This document shows, piece after piece, positions 42,023 to 51,235 of a stretch of 64,000 nt of DNA. How positions within the stretch are numbered: position 1 is the first letter of the stretch; each line of letters starts with the position of its first letter. The notes under the pieces are model-generated. The model did not search any database. It was not told where the DNA came from and was given only the letters and a program-made list of their open reading frames with translations. Origin of the DNA: Azotosporobacter soli (GTDB lineage: Bacteria; Bacillota; Negativicutes; SG130); assembly GCF_030542965.1 (NCBI RefSeq), contig NZ_JAUAOA010000007.1, positions 1 through 64,000 of the forward strand. The letters are read 5' to 3'. A program made the position numbers and the translations under genes.

Positions 42023-45000
42023 TCAAACAGCAGCCTTATCCATCAGTTTTACTGAAACCAGGCGAGAGACGCCCGACTCCTCAATTGTAATTCCGTGAAT
42101 AATATCCGCAGCTTCCATCGTGCCTTTACGATGCGTAACCACGATGAATTGCGTATCGCTGCCGTAGTTTCGCAAAAAACCGCTCAATCGATCGACATTG
42201 GCCTCGTCAAGTGCTGCATCGATTTCATCGACCACAACAAACGGCGCCGGACGATGCGTAAGCAACGCAAACAAAAGCGCGATAACGGTCAAAGCCCGTT
42301 CACCGCCTGACAGCAACACTAAGTTCTGCAGTTTTTTACCCGGCGGCTGCACAATAATTTCAACGCCGGTCTCCAGGACATTACCGGGTTCCACCATCTT
42401 GAGCGCCGCCTGACCGCCGCCGAACAGCTGTGCAAAGATTTCGCCAAAGTGACGATTGATTTCTTCAAACGCCTTGGCAAATCGCGTCGCCATCGTCCCG
42501 TCAATTTCTCTAATAACGCCAAGCAGATATTCCTGCGCCGTCAGCAAGTCCTGACTCTGTTGGCTAAGGAATTCATAGCGCTCCCGCACTCTGGCATATT
42601 CATCAATCGCCGCCGGATTAATCGGACCAAGTTGCGCAATTTCGCTTTCCAACTGGTGACTGCGCGCCAACAGCACTTTGCTGTCTTCCTCACGCACCAA
42701 CGGCCGAGCCGTTTCCTCCGTCAGACCAAACTGCTGCTCCAGCTGTTCATGGCAGACATTAATTTCGTAGCCGTATTTCGTATGAATTAACTGGCATTCA
42801 TGCAGCCGATTTTGAATATCCTGCTGCCGACGCCGCGTGTCCTTCAATTCTTTTTCCAGCTGTTGACTCTGCGCCAAGAGTTCCAAGCGTTCGCCTTGGA
42901 TCTTACGGCGCTCTTCTTCTTTTTCCTGACGCTGCAACTTGCCTTCTTCAATCTCGGTCGCAGCACTACGCAACGCAGCTTGTGCCGCCGCAGTTTCATC
43001 ACGCTGCGCATCACGCTCGCTTCCGAGCGCCAAGTAACGTTCCTGCAAAGCATCCTGCTGCGCCTGCAATTGCTGCAAACCAAGCTGCAATGAGGTCAAT
43101 TCCTGTTCGCCTGCGCCGATGCGAACTTTATGCTCCGTCAACTCGTTTTGCACCTGCTCGCGTTTGCTTTGCAGTTTGCTGAGTGAACTTTTCCAATCCT
43201 CCATCGCCTGCTGGTGTTGCGAGTCGCGTTGTTCCAGTTCTTTGATTCGCAGCGCAGCATTCTGGCGATTTTCCGTCAGACGTTCCCGTTCCGTAATAAA
43301 TCCGGCCACATCGTTGGCAACATTAGTTAGAGCCTGTTCGATGCGGCGTAATTCTCCTGTCAGCTTGCTTTGATGAACCGTGATTTCCGCTAGCTTTACG
43401 TCAAGGCCTTGTTTTTCCTGACGGCAGCTTTCGCTTTCCAGCGCCAGAGCTTCACTGGCAGTCGCCAGCTTCGTTAACTGCGTTTGAATGGCGTCAAGCT
43501 GTTCTTTTTCCTGCTGGATTTCAGCATCCAATCGCTTTATTTCCGGCCCCCGGCTTAACAGCCCCGCGTCTTTGCGTCCAAGACTACCGCCTGACAACGC
43601 GCCGCCAGGCTGAACCAGCTCGCCATCGAGCGTTACAATGCGTAGTGAAAAGCCGAATTCCTTTGCAATTCTAAGAGCATCGTTAATCGTCTCTGCAACA
43701 ATTGTCCGGCCAAGCAAAAATTCAACAACGCTGCGATACTTATCATCGCACTTCACGAGTTGGGCAGCCAGCCCCAATGATCCTGAGCGCTTTGCCGCCT
43801 GGATCTCGTTCTCCTTCGGCTTCAACGGACGAATAGTGTTCAGCGGCAGAAATGTGGCGCGCCCCAAATTCTGTTCTTTTAAAAAACGAATCGCGCCTTT
43901 CGCGATTTCATCACTTTCGACGACAAGATTCTGCAAAGCGCCGCCCATCGCGATTTCCATCGCCGTCAGATACCGCTCCGGCACATCCAGCAATTGTGCA
44001 ACTGCGCCGCAAATACCACTGCGCCAAGCTGCATTGCTTTTAAGCACGCCACGAATTCCACGCGAGAACCCTTCATATTCCTGTTCCATGCTGACAAGCA
44101 CGCGCTGTTTGGAAATGCGCTCCTGCAAACGTCCGGCACATTTTTTTTCATCCTGGCGCAAGACAAATTCCTGTTCCGTCAATTGACCGCGACGCGACGC
44201 AATATCTTGCTGCCGTTCGATTAAACTTTCCGCCTGTCTCTGCATCTCAGTCTGTTGCCGTTCCAGTTGGCCAAGCTGCTCTGTTTCGACTCGTTGCTGT
44301 TCTTTTATCGAATTTTCTTCCTGCCCGAGTTCCTGTTGTCTTTGCGCCAGACGAAAGATTTCTTTTTCCAAGTTAGCATGGCGGTTCTTTTCACCGACCA
44401 ATTCTTGCAGATAATCGAGCGTCTTATTCTTGTCGTTTTCCAGACGATGTTCCAATTCTTGACTCTCTGAGCTAAGCGCATCACAACGTTGTTGGCGATC
44501 CGCAGCCTGAAAACGCATCGATTCCAATTGCAAGCGTTTTTCGCGGATGACGCTTTGCGCGTCCTGACGTTTCTTCTCCAATTCGCTTTGCTGACGCTTC
44601 AGTCCGCTCGCTTCGTTACTCAGACGTTCTTCAGTCTTTGAACCATGATTGATCCGTTCCTGAAGCACCGCTACTTTGCCCTGCAAACGCTCCAGTTCCG
44701 TATCAGCCTGACTGATCGCCTCGGACAGAGCGGTCGTCGCCCGTTCATTTTCACTTAGTGCACCAACCATAACGTCACGCTGATTTTCCTTTTGCAATAA
44801 AGCCGTAGAAAAAGCAATGTCATCTTCCGCCAGCTGCGTCTGTTGCAGCGTAGCGCTTTCCACCATCTTGGCCGCCTTTTCTAAACGATGCAAGAGCACA
44901 GTGACCTGGCATGCTTTTAATTCACCATACAATTCATTGTACTGACGCGTCCGGCGTGAACTTTCTTCCAACGGTCCGAGTTGTCCGTCAAGTTCGTTAA

Positions 45001-45589
45001 TAATATCGCTCACACGCGTCAAGTTTTGATTTGCATCATCCAAGCGGCGCAACGCATCTTTTTTCCGATTCTTATATTTAGTGATGCCCGCTGCTTCTTC
45101 TAAAAAGTTGCGCCGATCTTCCGGTTTGCTATTTAAAACTTCATCAACCTTATTTTGGCCGATGACGGTCATCGCGTCACGGCCGAGGCCCGTATCGGCC
45201 AGCAGTTCATGAATATCCTTCAAACGGCAGGCACTCTTATTGATGTAATACTCACTCTCGCCCGAACGAAATACTCGTCGCGTAATAATGACTTCATTAT
45301 AATCAATTGCCAACGAACCATCGGTATTGTCAAATATCAGCGATACCTCAGCAACGCCAAGCGGCCGGCGCCCAGAGCTGCCGGCAAAAATGACATCTTC
45401 CATCTTAGTGCCCCGCAAAGTACGAACGCTTTGTTCGCCCAATACCCAACGGATCGCATCGGAAATATTGCTTTTACCACTGCCATTAGGACCAACAATG
45501 GCGGTAATCCCCTTGCCGAATTCAATTTCCGTCTTATCTGCAAAGGATTTGAAGCCGTAAGCTTCTAATTTCCGCAGCAGCAAATTCAT
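42023..45589 (-). CDS. smc: Chromosome partition protein SMC
   Basis: 1188 residues from the ATG at 45589 (MNLLLRKLEAYGFKSFAD). Walker A GPNGSGKSN near the N-terminus, two long coiled coils around a hinge (about 510-660, with GALSGGSLGRKDAG), the signature VLLSGGERALT and Walker B VVDEIDAALDEANVD. ScpA/ScpB partners are not in the window. Own promoter after the spoVS terminator. Confidence 0.96.
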   Translation of the reverse strand: MNLLLRKLEAYGFKSFADKTEIEFGKGITAIVGPNGSGKSNISDAIRWVLGEQSVRTLRGTKMEDVIFAGSSGRRPLGVAEVSLIFDNTDGSLAIDYNEVIITRRVFRSGESEYYINKSACRLKDIHELLADTGLGRDAMTVIGQNKVDEVLNSKPEDRRNFLEEAAGITKYKNRKKDALRRLDDANQNLTRVSDIINELDGQLGPLEESSRRTRQYNELYGELKACQVTVLLHRLEKAAKMVESATLQQTQLAEDDIAFSTALLQKENQRDVMVGALSENERATTALSEAISQADTELERLQGKVAVLQERINHGSKTEERLSNEASGLKRQQSELEKKRQDAQSVIREKRLQLESMRFQAADRQQRCDALSSESQELEHRLENDKNKTLDYLQELVGEKNRHANLEKEIFRLAQRQQELGQEENSIKEQQRVETEQLGQLERQQTEMQRQAESLIERQQDIASRRGQLTEQEFVLRQDEKKCAGRLQERISKQRVLVSMEQEYEGFSRGIRGVLKSNAAWRSGICGAVAQLLDVPERYLTAMEIAMGGALQNLVVESDEIAKGAIRFLKEQNLGRATFLPLNTIRPLKPKENEIQAAKRSGSLGLAAQLVKCDDKYRSVVEFLLGRTIVAETINDALRIAKEFGFSLRIVTLDGELVQPGGALSGGSLGRKDAGLLSRGPEIKRLDAEIQQEKEQLDAIQTQLTKLATASEALALESESCRQEKQGLDVKLAEITVHQSKLTGELRRIEQALTNVANDVAGFITERERLTENRQNAALRIKELEQRDSQHQQAMEDWKSSLSKLQSKREQVQNELTEHKVRIGAGEQELTSLQLGLQQLQAQQDALQERYLALGSERDAQRDETAAAQAALRSAATEIEEGKLQRQEKEEERRKIQGERLELLAQSQQLEKELKDTRRRQQDIQNRLHECQLIHTKYGYEINVCHEQLEQQFGLTEETARPLVREEDSKVLLARSHQLESEIAQLGPINPAAIDEYARVRERYEFLSQQSQDLLTAQEYLLGVIREIDGTMATRFAKAFEEINRHFGEIFAQLFGGGQAALKMVEPGNVLETGVEIIVQPPGKKLQNLVLLSGGERALTVIALLFALLTHRPAPFVVVDEIDAALDEANVDRLSGFLRNYGSDTQFIVVTHRKGTMEAADIIHGITIEESGVSRLVSVKLMDKAAV

Positions 45590-45621
45590 CACCACACCGT
45601 TCTTTCATGATAGCCATTCAA

Positions 45622-45650
45622 ATTGTACCATGGGTGTTTTTTTTCGACAA
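45622..45650 (-). promoter_or_regulatory. Promoter of smc-ftsY
   Basis: Minus strand -35 TTGTCG (45645-45650) and -10 TACAAT (45622-45627), 17-bp spacing, about 30 bp before the smc start and just after the spoVS terminator. Confidence 0.6.
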
Positions 45651-45662
45651 CTATACTAAAGT

Positions 45663-45692
45663 AAAAAAACCTGTCTGCCTCGCAAACAGGTT
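45663..45692 (-). terminator. Terminator of spoVS
   Basis: aacctgt (45668-45674) and acaggtt (45686-45692) form the stem; a run of seven Ts follows on the minus strand. Confidence 0.85.
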
Positions 45693-45717
45693 CTTCTTTA
45701 TGCATAATTCCGTTTGA

Positions 45718-45978
45718 CTACCTCGGCTCAACAATAAAACGAATTGCAGTGCGTTCCTCGCCATCAATGGCAATTTCAGCAAAGGCCGGAATGGAAATCA
45801 AGTCAATGCCATTCGGTGCGACAAAACCTCGTGCAATGGCCACAGCTTTGATCGCCTGATTGACTGCACCGGCCCCGACTGCTTGAACCTCTGCAGTTCC
45901 TTGTTCCCGTAAAACCGCTGCTAACGCCCCTGCTACAGATTTCGGATTGGATTGTGCAGATACTTTGAGAACATCCAC
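45718..45978 (-). CDS. spoVS: Stage V sporulation protein S
   Basis: 86 residues, full length and very typical: VLKVSAQSNPKSVAGALAAVLRE, QAVGAGAVNQAIKAVAIARG, GIDLISIPAFAEI. An Alba-like fold that acts on septation and coat assembly in sporulation; homologues also occur in non-sporulating bacteria. GTG start at 45978 with aaaaggagg upstream. Own sigma-H-type promoter and terminator, so monocistronic. Confidence 0.96.
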   Translation of the reverse strand: MDVLKVSAQSNPKSVAGALAAVLREQGTAEVQAVGAGAVNQAIKAVAIARGFVAPNGIDLISIPAFAEIAIDGEERTAIRFIVEPR

Positions 45979-46029
45979 TTAGAAAACCTCCTTTTATCGT
46001 TTAAGGGCTGCGTGGTACTTGTCATAAGT

Positions 46030-46057
46030 ATTCTGCCTTCTTCCTGATAATTCCTTC
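46030..46057 (-). promoter_or_regulatory. Sigma-H type promoter of spoVS
   Basis: Minus strand gaaggaatt (46049-46057), N12, gcagaat (46030-46036) fits RNAGGAWWW-N12-RNNGAAT exactly. spoVS is a known sigma-H gene in Bacillus subtilis, which makes this the best-supported of the five such promoters here. Confidence 0.8.
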
Positions 46058-46071
46058 TTTTACATATAAAG

Positions 46072-47133
46072 TTATTTAATATTTTTTTTATTTATTACAT
46101 AACGCCAATCGTCAATTTTCGCCAATAGCTGACCTTTGGGGGTTTTCGTTTCGTACATAATTATTTTACCAATATTATATCTCTTTTGCAAACATTGGAT
46201 ATTATTATTTTTATTGCCTCTAATTTGCGAAACATCTTTCGCATGGTGACCTAACTCCAAACAACGAATCAAACCAAACTGTCGTTCATGTTGACCACAT
46301 AAATCACTAAGCACCTGCTGAAACAAATGACTTTCTACCATTTCACCAAACGCCGCATGAAACGGCCCAGCAACGATTCGTCCTACTTGACGCAACTCAC
46401 TGCTGTCTTGTAAGCCGATGCGAATGACAGGAATTCCCTCACGCTGAAAGATTGCTTTCGCATAAGCAGCCCTCTCTACGGCCTCATGCAGCAGCAAGGG
46501 GCGGTACTCTCCTTTACTATAAAGCTTTTCGAGTTCCGTTCCTGCAAGAACAATAGTCGGATAGATACGGATAAAATCCGGCCTGATTCGGCATGTTTCC
46601 TGAACCGTCTTAAGCCAGCTTTTCCAATCTTCTCCCGGCAAGCCCAACAACAATTGAAAACCGCAACGAATAGAGCTCGCGCGCAAACGCAGTCTCGCTT
46701 CCTGCGCCGCCTCTGCAGCATGACCGCGCTGTGCTAATTGCAACACTGTAGCATCCAAGCTTTGCACTCCGATTTCGACCGTGTTTACGCCATAACGCCT
46801 AAGTCGCTCAATCACAGCATCATTCAAATAATCCGGCCTTGTCGATAATCGAACTCCTTGCACTTTTCCTGTGGTAACATAGCGCGCCGCCAGTGCGAGA
46901 AATTTTTCCTGCTGCTCACCCGGAAGTCCCGTAAAACTGCCGCCATAAAAAGCAATTTCTACCGCTTGCTCGACCGTTTTTCGTTTCCAGCTCAGCTGCT
47001 CATCGATAATCCGTTCCCCTTCCGCCACACTCATCGGGCACGTTATTCCCGTCAGTGTTCTCTGATTGCAAAAACTGCAGGTATGCGGACAGCCCTGATG
47101 TGGAATGAAGAGAGGAATGATAAATGGACTCAT
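46072..47133 (-). CDS. Radical SAM protein (Elp3-like core)
   Basis: 353 residues. The Fe-S cluster motif C-x4-C-x2-C lies in QGCPHTCSFCNQR near the N-terminus. AFYGGSFTGLP and LLLGLPGED follow, the Elp3/MiaB radical SAM core. The C-terminus (LELGHHAKDVSQIRG, YETKTPKGQLL) is short and has no acetyltransferase domain. Conserved between rnc and smc in many Firmicutes; substrate unknown. A hairpin separates it from rnc. Confidence 0.85.
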   Translation of the reverse strand: MSPFIIPLFIPHQGCPHTCSFCNQRTLTGITCPMSVAEGERIIDEQLSWKRKTVEQAVEIAFYGGSFTGLPGEQQEKFLALAARYVTTGKVQGVRLSTRPDYLNDAVIERLRRYGVNTVEIGVQSLDATVLQLAQRGHAAEAAQEARLRLRASSIRCGFQLLLGLPGEDWKSWLKTVQETCRIRPDFIRIYPTIVLAGTELEKLYSKGEYRPLLLHEAVERAAYAKAIFQREGIPVIRIGLQDSSELRQVGRIVAGPFHAAFGEMVESHLFQQVLSDLCGQHERQFGLIRCLELGHHAKDVSQIRGNKNNNIQCLQKRYNIGKIIMYETKTPKGQLLAKIDDWRYVINKKNIK

Positions 47134-47160
47134 GTACTCCGTTCTCCTTTCTATATAGTA

Positions 47161-47186
47161 AAAGACAGGCGCTCTTCGCCTGTCTT
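47161..47186 (-). terminator. Hairpin after rnc
   Basis: aagacaggcg (47162-47171) and cgcctgtctt (47177-47186) form a 10-bp stem with a 5-nt loop and a short T run, 2 bp after the rnc stop. Probably terminates or trims the fab-rnc transcript. Confidence 0.7.
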
Positions 47187-47187
47187 C

Positions 47188-47913
47188 CTATTCGGCCCGC
47201 AAGACATCGAGTTGCATTAGCGCTTGACGCGCAGCCTGCTGTTCCGCCTCTTTCTTGCTTTTTCCATTGCCGCAACCCAATTGATTGCCGTTTATTTGAA
47301 CCGCCGCTTCAAAACTTTTATTATGATCCGGGCCCGAGGCCGTAACGATTTCATAATGAATGCTTACTTCGCCTTGCCGCTGCACGGTTTCCTGCAACAA
47401 GGTCTTGTAATCCTTGCCGTAGCGTCCATCCTTAACCTGGCACAAAAAAGAATCCAGATGGCAAAGGACAAAACTGCGCGCCGCTTCAATTCCGCCGTCA
47501 AGATACAACGCACCGATGACGGCTTCAAACGCATCTGCCAAAATGGAGGCGCGTTGCCGGCCGCCAGTGACTTCTTCTCCACGTCCTAGATACAGCACAG
47601 AGCCTAGTTTTATTTTGACCGCCGCTTTAGCCAGCGTCGTTTCGCATACAATGAAAGCGCGCGCCTTCGTAAGCTCCCCCTCTGGCAACTGCTTCAATAT
47701 GGAAAAAAGACGTTCACTGATAATCAAATCCAAAACTGCATCGCCAAGGAACTCCAGTCGTTCATTATGATCGCCCTGTCCTTGACGGCACTCGTTGGCA
47801 TATGAACTGTGCGTAAGCGCTTGATGCAACAACCGCCAGTCTGCAAACTGCAGACCGGCGTCTTGTCCCCATTGAATCAATTGTTGCTGCCTAACCAGAC
47901 ATACTCCAGCCAT
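47188..47913 (-). CDS. rnc: Ribonuclease III
   Basis: 241 residues from the ATG at 47913, just inside the fabF end; longer in-frame starts would lie deep in fabF. Catalytic signature NERLEFLGDAVLDLIIS and a C-terminal double-stranded RNA-binding domain (YKTLLQETVQRQG to KKEAEQQAARQAL). Processes rRNA and structured RNA. Confidence 0.96.
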   Translation of the reverse strand: MAGVCLVRQQQLIQWGQDAGLQFADWRLLHQALTHSSYANECRQGQGDHNERLEFLGDAVLDLIISERLFSILKQLPEGELTKARAFIVCETTLAKAAVKIKLGSVLYLGRGEEVTGGRQRASILADAFEAVIGALYLDGGIEAARSFVLCHLDSFLCQVKDGRYGKDYKTLLQETVQRQGEVSIHYEIVTASGPDHNKSFEAAVQINGNQLGCGNGKSKKEAEQQAARQALMQLDVLRAE

Positions 47914-47917
47914 CTTA

Positions 47918-49159
47918 TTAGCCTTGATACTTCCGGAACAGGACGGTGGCATTATGGCCGCCGAATCCAAACGAGTTGGATATCGCGACATTAACTTCCC
48001 TTTGACGGGCCGTATTTGGCACATAGTCTAAATCCATCTCTTCATCCGGAGTCTCATAGTTAATGGTCGGCGGAACCATGCTCTCGGTAATGGCTAGGAT
48101 AGAAGCGATTGCTTCAATACCGCCGGCTGCTCCCAGCAGGTGTCCGGTCATCGACTTGGTTGAGCTGACCGCCAACTTAGCGGCGTGTTCGCCAAACAAA
48201 GCTTTGATTGCCATCGTTTCGTTTTTGTCATTCAGGCCAGTCGACGTACCATGTGCATTGATGTAGTCAACATCACTTGGTTCAATGCCCGCATCGCGTA
48301 TCGCCTGTTCCATACAGCGAGCCGCTTGAACGCCGCCCGGTGCAACAGCCGTAATGTGATACGCATCTGCATTCGTGCCGTAACCGCTGATTTCAGCATA
48401 TATTTTTGCGCCGCGCGCCATTGCATGCTCCAAGGATTCCAGTACAAGGATGCCGGCGCCTTCGCCCATGACAAAACCATCACGGTCTTTGTCAAACGGA
48501 CGGGAAGCTTTTAAGGGATCATCATTGCGAGTGGACATCGCTTTCATCGAACAAAAACCAGCCATCGCAATCGGCGAAATAGCCGCTTCCGTACCGCCTG
48601 CCAACATAACATCGGCATCACCGCGTTCAATAATCTTAAACGCGTCGCCAATTGCATTGGTACCGCTGGCGCAGGCTGTGACCACGCAACTACAAGGCCC
48701 TTGCAGCCCGAAAGAAATCGAGGTTTGCCCAGCTGCCATATTGCCAATCATCATCGGTACGAAGAAAGGACTAACACGCCCCGGCCCTTTTTCAAACAAA
48801 GTCCGAAACTGATCGTTTAAAGTATCCATACCGCCAATGCCTGCGCCGATCATCGTACCGATTCGGGTACGATCTTCCTGCTCCAACTCGATGCCGCAAT
48901 CTTCAAGCGCCATCTTACTGGCAGCCACGGCAAATTGCGTAAAACGGTCCATCCGTTTTGCTTCTTTTTTATCAATATACAATGATGGGTCAAAATCTTT
49001 TACTTCACCGGCAATTTGAGTGCTAAAATCAGTAGCATCAAAGCGGGTAATCGGACCAATCCCCGATTTTCCGGCAAGTAAGGCCTGCCAATATGCATCT
49101 TTACCGATACCAATCGGAGTCACCGCGCCTAAGCCGGTTACAACAACGCGTTTATTCAC
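47918..49159 (-). CDS. fabF: 3-oxoacyl-ACP synthase II FabF
   Basis: 413 residues from the GTG at 49159 ([11 protein letters not shown]) with gaggtg 6 nt upstream. Cys-His-His triad in [22 protein letters not shown] and [12 protein letters not shown]. Elongates acyl chains, including unsaturated ones. Follows the FabK-like gene by 18 bp. Confidence 0.96.
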   Translation of the reverse strand: MNKRVVVTGLGAVTPIGIGKDAYWQALLAGKSGIGPITRFDATDFSTQIAGEVKDFDPSLYIDKKEAKRMDRFTQFAVAASKMALEDCGIELEQEDRTRIGTMIGAGIGGMDTLNDQFRTLFEKGPGRVSPFFVPMMIGNMAAGQTSISFGLQGPCSCVVTACASGTNAIGDAFKIIERGDADVMLAGGTEAAISPIAMAGFCSMKAMSTRNDDPLKASRPFDKDRDGFVMGEGAGILVLESLEHAMARGAKIYAEISGYGTNADAYHITAVAPGGVQAARCMEQAIRDAGIEPSDVDYINAHGTSTGLNDKNETMAIKALFGEHAAKLAVSSTKSMTGHLLGAAGGIEAIASILAITESMVPPTINYETPDEEMDLDYVPNTARQREVNVAISNSFGFGGHNATVLFRKYQG

Positions 49160-49177
49160 TGGGATCACCTCACGAAC

Positions 49178-50131
49178 TTATTTTACCGCAGCAACCTCTG
49201 TCATCAATTGCTGGAAGATTTCCTTTACGGAAAGAATTTCTTTTATTTTATGGATGTACTCACCGGTAAAGACCAGTCCCGATTCTACATCACCTTGTTG
49301 TGCGCGAATCAACGCCTTGATAATGCAGAACGTCTTTTCGCAATGCTTCAAACACGCATCGCAGGAATCGGGCTGCGGAACAGTACCATCCAGAATTTTC
49401 TCAGCAAAGGGGTTTGTCAGCGCACGTCCCGGCAAACCTACCGGACTATGTATCAGAACCACATCTTCAAGCCCAGCTTTCAGATAGAATTCTTTCAACG
49501 CAGGCGCTGCATTAGACTCCTCGCTCGCCGCAAACCGTGTACCCATCTGCACACCGTCGGCACCTAAGCTGAAAGCGTCTACTATATCTTGACCGGTCAT
49601 GACGCCACCGGCTGCAATCACCGGTATGTCCACCGCTTTCTTTATATCCGGAACCAGGATTTTCATCGACTGGTCCGTGCCTAAATGGCCGCCTGCTTCC
49701 TTGCCCTCGACAATAACCGCCGACGCACCCAAGGTTTGCGAAATGCGCGCCAGTTTTACTGAAGAGACAATGGGAACGATTGGCGTACCCGATTCTTTAC
49801 CCAATGCAAACATATCCCGGGAGAATCCAGCTCCCGCTACAACAAGATCAATACCTTCTTCAATGGCGGTTTTAACCAGGCCGGCAAATTCGCGGGCCGC
49901 AACCATTGCATTAATACCTATGATACCTTTTGTCATTGAACGAGCCATACGTATTTCTTTCCGCAATTCATCAAAACTCATGCCCGATGCGGCAATCAGG
50001 CCAATACCGCCTTCCTCGGCGACAGCCGCTGCCAGTCGGGACGTCGATATACGAATCGCCATGCCGCCCTGGACAACAGGAATTTTTGCAATCAGTTTTC
50101 CTATTTTAAGTTCCGGAAGATTCAAGGCCAT
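49178..50131 (-). CDS. FabK / nitronate monooxygenase-like flavoprotein with Cys-rich tail
   Basis: 317 residues, FMN TIM barrel. PVVQGGMAIRIS, AGAGFSRDM, EGKEAGGHLGT, AAGGVMTGQDIVDAFSLGADGVQMGTRF are shared with FabK. A C-terminal segment with DSCDACLKHCEKTFC (about 274-288) is absent from the canonical FabK and could bind metal or undergo thiol chemistry. It lies between acpP and fabF, so an acyl-related role is likely but unproven; 2-nitropropane dioxygenase activity is an alternative. Confidence 0.82.
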   Translation of the reverse strand: MALNLPELKIGKLIAKIPVVQGGMAIRISTSRLAAAVAEEGGIGLIAASGMSFDELRKEIRMARSMTKGIIGINAMVAAREFAGLVKTAIEEGIDLVVAGAGFSRDMFALGKESGTPIVPIVSSVKLARISQTLGASAVIVEGKEAGGHLGTDQSMKILVPDIKKAVDIPVIAAGGVMTGQDIVDAFSLGADGVQMGTRFAASEESNAAPALKEFYLKAGLEDVVLIHSPVGLPGRALTNPFAEKILDGTVPQPDSCDACLKHCEKTFCIIKALIRAQQGDVESGLVFTGEYIHKIKEILSVKEIFQQLMTEVAAVK

Positions 50132-50163
50132 ATTCCTCCATTCACACTGCTTTGCCTTTAAGA

Positions 50164-50193
50164 AAGTCCCGCGAAACTAAGTTCACGGGACTT
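50164..50193 (-). terminator. Hairpin between acpP and the FabK-like gene
   Basis: aagtcccg (50164-50171) and cgggactt (50186-50193) form an 8-bp stem. The downstream T tract is weak, so it may only attenuate transcription and raise acpP relative to later genes. Confidence 0.55.
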
Positions 50194-50216
50194 CTTCTGT
50201 TCATAGCACCGATTGA

Positions 50217-50453
50217 TTAGGCTTGCTTTTCTTTTTCGATGTATTCAACAGCATCTTTTACAGCTTTGATTTTTTCGGCAATTTCATCAGGAATCTCAAT
50301 GCCGAATTCTTCTTCAAAAGCCATGATCAGCTCAACGATATCCAGAGAATCAGCACCCAGATCATCGATGAAAGTCGAATCCATGTTTACATCAGCTTCT
50401 TCAACGCCAAGTTGCTCTACAGCGATTTGTTTTACTTTTTCGAACGTTGTCAC
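50217..50453 (-). CDS. acpP: Acyl carrier protein
   Basis: 78 residues from the GTG at 50453, chosen because aaggaggtg lies 6 nt upstream; the GTG at 50462 is part of that site. Phosphopantetheine serine in [19 protein letters not shown]. Highly acidic, as usual. Confidence 0.97.
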   Translation of the reverse strand: MTTFEKVKQIAVEQLGVEEADVNMDSTFIDDLGADSLDIVELIMAFEEEFGIEIPDEIAEKIKAVKDAVEYIEKEKQA

Positions 50454-50490
50454 AAGTTTCACCTCCTTCCAAAGGCTCTTTTCTTATTCA

Positions 50491-51234
50491 TTACATTACC
50501 ATGCCGCCATCGACATTCAATGTTTGACCAGTGATGTAAGCAGCAGAGTCCGACGCAAGAAAGAGCGCCGCCGCAGCTATATCTTCCGGCGCCCCCAGGC
50601 GTCCGGCAGGAATTTTCTCCGCCATTTCGGTACGGATCTGCTCAGACAAGACCGCCGTCATGTCGGTAGCGATATAACCAGGAGCAATCGCATTCACGGT
50701 GATACTGCGCGAAGCCAGTTCCTTTGCCATGGATTTCGTGAAGCCAATGACGCCAGCCTTGGCAGCCGCATAATTAGCCTGCCCGGCATTGCCCATGATC
50801 CCGACGACGGATGTCATATTGATAATTCGGCCATAGCGTTGCTTCATCATGATGCGTGAAACAGCCTTCGTGCAGTGGAAGACGCCTTTTAAATTCGTAT
50901 CCATAACCGCATCCCAGTCGTCTTCTTTCATTCGCATCAACAAACCATCGCGCGTAATGCCCGCATTATTCACTAGGATGTCAATCCGACCAAAAGTATC
51001 CATTGCCTGTTTTACTAAAACCTCTACCGCTTCGCCATTTGCCACATCAGCCTGCACGGCAATTGCCGCTCCGCCGTTACTTTCAATCGCGTTCACAACT
51101 TCTTGCGCCGCTGCCGCATTGCCTGCATAGTTGATAACAACTTTAGCTCCGGCACCAGCCAATTCAAGCGCAACCGCCCTACCGATGCCGCGCGAACCGC
51201 CAGTTACAAGGGCCACTTTTCCGTCTAAAAGCAT
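50491..51234 (-). CDS. fabG: 3-oxoacyl-ACP reductase FabG
   Basis: 247 residues from the ATG at 51234. TGGSRGIGRAVA cofactor loop, NNAGITRDGLLMRMK, catalytic S-Y-K in MTSVVGIMGNAGQANYAAAKAG. NADPH-dependent reduction of 3-oxoacyl-ACP. Begins 1 bp before the fabD stop, with aaggagg inside fabD. Confidence 0.96.
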   Translation of the reverse strand: MLLDGKVALVTGGSRGIGRAVALELAGAGAKVVINYAGNAAAAQEVVNAIESNGGAAIAVQADVANGEAVEVLVKQAMDTFGRIDILVNNAGITRDGLLMRMKEDDWDAVMDTNLKGVFHCTKAVSRIMMKQRYGRIINMTSVVGIMGNAGQANYAAAKAGVIGFTKSMAKELASRSITVNAIAPGYIATDMTAVLSEQIRTEMAEKIPAGRLGAPEDIAAAALFLASDSAAYITGQTLNVDGGMVM

Positions 51235-51235
51235 T

